DNA of 64,000 bases, from positions 372,001 through 436,000 of the forward strand of contig JAENRP010000002.1 in assembly GCA_024741835.1 (NCBI GenBank), given 5' to 3'. The notes beneath the pieces were generated by a model, which worked only from the letters and a program-made list of their open reading frames with translations, did no database searches and had not been told where the DNA came from. Positions 60,834 through 64,000 of this stretch are shown one piece after another. Position 1 is the first letter of the stretch, and every line of letters begins with the position of its first letter. The position numbers and the translations under genes are program-made. This DNA is from Diplocarpon mali (Eukaryota; Ascomycota; Leotiomycetes; Helotiales; Drepanopezizaceae).

Positions 60834-62997
60834 ATGGCCACGCAGTACCCTGAAGCCCGCGTTCTGGTCGTGATGACCGGCGGCACAATCTGCATGAAAT
60901 CCTCGCCAGAGGGCCTGGTGCCTGCGAGGGGCTTTTTGAGGGAAGGGATGGCGCCGAGGCCGAGCTTTAATGATGGGTCTATGCCTGGTACGTTTTGTTC
61001 TGGGTGGTATTTCACTTTGGAGGATGCTCTTTCCACTCATTCATCTATCCTTCTATGCTTATTTTTCCTGGCTTTGAATTTGGCTCTTGATTGACGTTGT
61101 GGGATGCCTGTGTTTTTTCGCAGACAGTTGGAGAATTCCGTGGAGTGGCAGGATATGTATGAGGGTTTTGAGCGATGCGAGTGTATTCGTCAAGAGATCG
61201 AGAGTATCGTAGTCTTTGGTTGAAAAGCCCAACACTGATCGGAGACGAACCTGGTTATGTTTGACATATTTTTCTCTGATTTCAAATATCTCCCTCTGAT
61301 GTTTGACCGAGTGGGGTTCAGTAGCTCTGCGTCTGGAGCCATTAAGCTTTAAAGCTTTAGTATGCGTGATTGATCAATCGAAGTCAGAATGAGCTCTCTT
61401 TGATAAAGGCTCTCGATTTCCTAGTATCATGTTGTGGATTTGTGTTTTGGGTTTGCACCTTTCACATCACGAGGCCTGGCTCTTCGCGGATTGTTCATTT
61501 TCTTCTCTTGATTTCTTGACACAATCTCATAAGGCTTCAAATTCATAGACGTTTTCTTGTAGTGCCTCTCTTACGATTTATCTCATCATCCAACCAATAC
61601 TAACGCCATCAGACCCCCTTCCAGTCATGACAGATGCGACAACAAAAGCATATCACGCCAGTCTACGAACACCACCGAGTAGCTACTCCAAGCACGTTCG
61701 GTATACTGTCTATGAGTTCCCCTCACTTCTCGACTCCTCCTCCATCTCCTCAAACGGCTGGACACAGATTGCCACCACAATTCAAAACAACTACTCCCTC
61801 TTTGACGGCTTCGTCGTGCTACACGGCACGGACAGTCTAGCCTACACCTCCTCCGCACTCTCTTTCATGCTCTCCCACCTCGGCAAACCCATCATCCTGA
61901 CCGGCTCTCAAGCCTCCATCTTCTCCCTGCAATCCGATGCCGTCGATAACCTCCTTGGCTCTCTCATCCTCGCAGGAACCTTTATGATCCCCGAGGTCTG
62001 CCTCTTCTTCCACCACAACCTCTACCGTGGCAACCGCTGCACCAAAGTGTCCGCCTCTTCCTTCGACGCTTTTGCCTCACCAAACTGCGAGCCCCTCGCA
62101 AAAGTCTCCGCCATGGGCGCCGAAGTGAATTGGTCTCTGATCCGGCGCCCCAAAAGTATCGCCCGCTTCGACGTCCAGACCAACCTCGATACCGCGCACG
62201 TAGCCTGCCTCCGCATCTTCCCCGGCATCAAGCCCGAGATGCTGGACTCGGTCCTCCACGTGCCCAACCTCCGCGGTCTCATACTCGAGACGTTCGGCGC
62301 GGGCAACGCGCCGTCCGGTGCAGATGGTAGCATGGTGCGGGTCATCACCTCCGCCGTCGCCCGCGGCATCGTGATTGTCAACGTGAGCCAATGCCAGTCC
62401 GGCTCCGTCTCGCCTCTCTATGCTCCCGCGACCACGCTTGGAAACGCAGGCGTAGTCTTCGGCCACGATCTCACCACCGAAGCCGCACTCACCAAGCTGT
62501 CGTTCCTGCTCGCGCTGCCCGGCCTCAGCTATGCCGACATCACCTCGCAGATGGAGCGCTCGATTCGCGGCGAGATGACCGAGTCGCACTCCTTCGCCTT
62601 CTCGCACCCGGCGTCCGACATACCCACGGTGCAAGATTCACAGGTGGCGTTCACGGCCCTGGGGTACGCTATCGCGAAGGCCAGTGTGAAGGAAGTCATT
62701 ACCATGCTTGATGGGGATCGATTCGGATTGCTAGGGGCCAGAGACTACGCCGACAACACGGCGCTGCACCTCGCGGCCGTGGGCCCGCAGATTGAGATCC
62801 TGAGGGAACTATTGAAGAGGGGCGCTAGTGTGCATGTGCGGAACTGGGCGGGCAACACGCCGTTGTACCTGGCCACAAAGGTAGGGAATCAGGAGGCAGT
62901 GCGGTTGTTGGAGGAGACCGGGGCTTTGCTACATGTGGAGGAGGTGGATGAGGGGGCAAGGAATGGCATTGGGGAGAAGAGGAAGAGGGGGGCGTGA
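60834..62997 (+). CDS. L-asparaginase (type I-like) with C-terminal ankyrin repeats (512 aa)
   Basis: Exon 1 is 60834-60987 and exon 2 is 61613-62997, separated by an unusually long 625-nt intron (donor GTACGT, acceptor CATCAG). The join gives NDGSMPD-PLPVMTDATTKAY in one frame of 513 codons. The first exon carries the catalytic TGGTI motif (VLVVMTGGTICMKS, nucleophile near T18). The second active-site block is GFVVLHGTDSLAYTSSALS (T124, D125), then GKPIILTGSQ and SDAVDNLLGSL. Residues 430-495 form two ankyrin repeats (DNTALHLAAVGPQIEILREL; GNTPLYLATKVGNQEAVRLL). The tail is Lys/Arg-rich (GEKRKRGA). The enzyme splits asparagine to aspartate and ammonia. No signal peptide is seen, so it is probably cytosolic. 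Human ASPG has the same asparaginase-ankyrin order. Confidence 0.95.
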
Positions 62998-64000
62998 GGG
63001 CCGTGCTTGAACATTATTCATGTTTATTTTGGCGCAGACTTTGAGCGAGAAGATGCGGGTGTTGGAAGATTGGATTATCTCGGGATTTTGTCAGCGATTT
63101 GAGGACTATACACAGGGAGGCTCTTGTGCGTGGTGATGCCTCCTTCCTACCAGGACATCGATTATTTAAAAGTTGACCTCTCGCACTGAACGCCAGTCTC
63201 TTGTGCCAAGTAATTCACATCCCAGAGCTAGCTGGCTGTTGGAGGAAGAAAATCCACCAAAGCTGGCAGTATTGTTAGAAGCTATACTCGCTCGCAAGTA
63301 CAGTACAGATCAAGAATTCATGATATCAAAATCTCATATCCCAGCAAATAACCAGCCTGTCCACCCTGACACTCTTACCACCAAAACCATATCGGCCCTC
63401 TTGCCATCTAGTTTCTTATATTCTTTGCTCAGAGTAAAAACTTCTAGGGCGTATTTAATCTCAATGGATATATGAGTCCAAACCTTAAGCCAGGTAGAGA
63501 CGCGTTGTCACTATCGCGGGTCTGGAGAATGGCTAATATTAATAGATGTACTAGATTGGTACAATTGTAACTCGTCTAGGTAGGGTCAGTGGTATCCTTC
63601 ATCTTCTTAGATTGACGCTTCTGTGCAACCTCCACTAGTAACACTTGCTTAGCAGTTTGCCAAAACAAGCCTTACAACTCTAGCTAAAGAGCTATCTGTG
63701 CCTGCTATTGAAGATCTCATTAGTAGTGAGAAACACCTTCCAGCTGTTGATATCAAGTTTCCACGCTTTGCTCTTTAGTCATGGACAGGATAATATGCGA
63801 TAACTAAGACGAGCTGCCAGATTATCTAATTACAGATAAGATTTTCGTGCACGGTCACGCATTGCAGCTTGATCGCGGAGGGTTTCAAGAGTACAGTAGC
63901 GGCTGATCTGGGTCGATCTCCTGCTCGCTTGAACCTTCGCATCGGTAACTACTTAATTAATACGTTGAATACCTAAATACCTTGGGCACTTGTGTTTTTC
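62998..64000. other. Terminal intergenic region (1.0 kb)
   Basis: This holds the 3' region of the asparaginase gene. The last 500 bases contain short frames in all directions but no protein I recognise. It may be old transposon-derived sequence, but I have no direct evidence. Confidence 0.35.

Noticed and set aside
63500..64000. Possible transposase remnant at the right edge
   Set aside because: A few Lys-rich words recall Fot1/pogo C-termini, but frames are interrupted and I found no catalytic motif or inverted repeat.
1..64000. CRISPR arrays, prokaryotic operons, rRNA or clear tRNA genes
   Set aside because: The gene structure is eukaryotic and intron-bearing. No regularly spaced repeats, rRNA sequence or cloverleaf-capable tRNA gene was visible by eye.
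1..64000. A secondary-metabolite or other co-regulated gene cluster
   Set aside because: Neighbouring genes belong to unrelated housekeeping processes. No polyketide synthase, NRPS, terpene synthase, P450 or transporter group is present.

Overview
This window looks like the nuclear genome of a filamentous ascomycete (Pezizomycotina, possibly Leotiomycetes). Genes are monocistronic and lie on both strands. They are split by short introns, mostly 45-135 nt, with GT..AG ends and CTAAC/CTGAC-like branch sites. The products are conserved fungal housekeeping proteins, and AT-rich, RIP-like islands lie between some genes. I placed the exon joins by hand, using reading frame, splice signals and remembered family conservation; no alignment was run.

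Layout. 1-5.4 kb: the 5' part of a WD40/inositol 5-phosphatase-like gene (-), a small DUF4748-type gene (+) and a CID-domain RNA-processing gene (+). 6.4-9.8 kb: an AT-rich island dominated by a decayed inverted duplication of about 1.7 kb, followed by a small cysteine-rich protein gene. 11-21 kb: a prolyl 4-hydroxylase-like dioxygenase, a BCS1-type AAA ATPase and the PP2A B56 subunit RTS1, all on the minus strand. 21.5-23.8 kb: TFIIIC subunit TFC1 (+), divergent from RTS1. 26.2-38 kb: the giant TRA1 gene (+), the SAGA/NuA4 pseudokinase of about 3,854 aa. 38.4-44.8 kb: a nicotianamine synthase-like gene (-), a small Myb-like gene (-) and YIH1/IMPACT (+). 45-47.3 kb: a full-length but disrupted acetoacetyl-CoA synthetase pseudogene (-). 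47.9-51.1 kb: APC/C subunit CDC16/Cut9 (-), divergent from splicing factor YJU2 (+). 51-56.4 kb: a 5.3-kb gene-free stretch with several short tandem repeats, leading to nmrA (+). 58.5-63 kb: a NAP/SET/Vps75-like histone chaperone (-), divergent from an L-asparaginase with C-terminal ankyrin repeats (+). The last kilobase has no gene I can support.

Neighbouring genes do not form a pathway or a biosynthetic cluster. Several act in transcription and RNA processing (TFC1, TRA1, the NAP protein, YJU2, the CID protein). Three bear on nitrogen or amino-acid status (nmrA, asparaginase, YIH1). I found no convincing undescribed multi-gene system. The most unusual items are the giant decayed palindrome, the acetoacetyl-CoA synthetase pseudogene, a GC-AG intron in TRA1, frame-preserving introns in two genes, and the repeat-rich nmrA upstream region.
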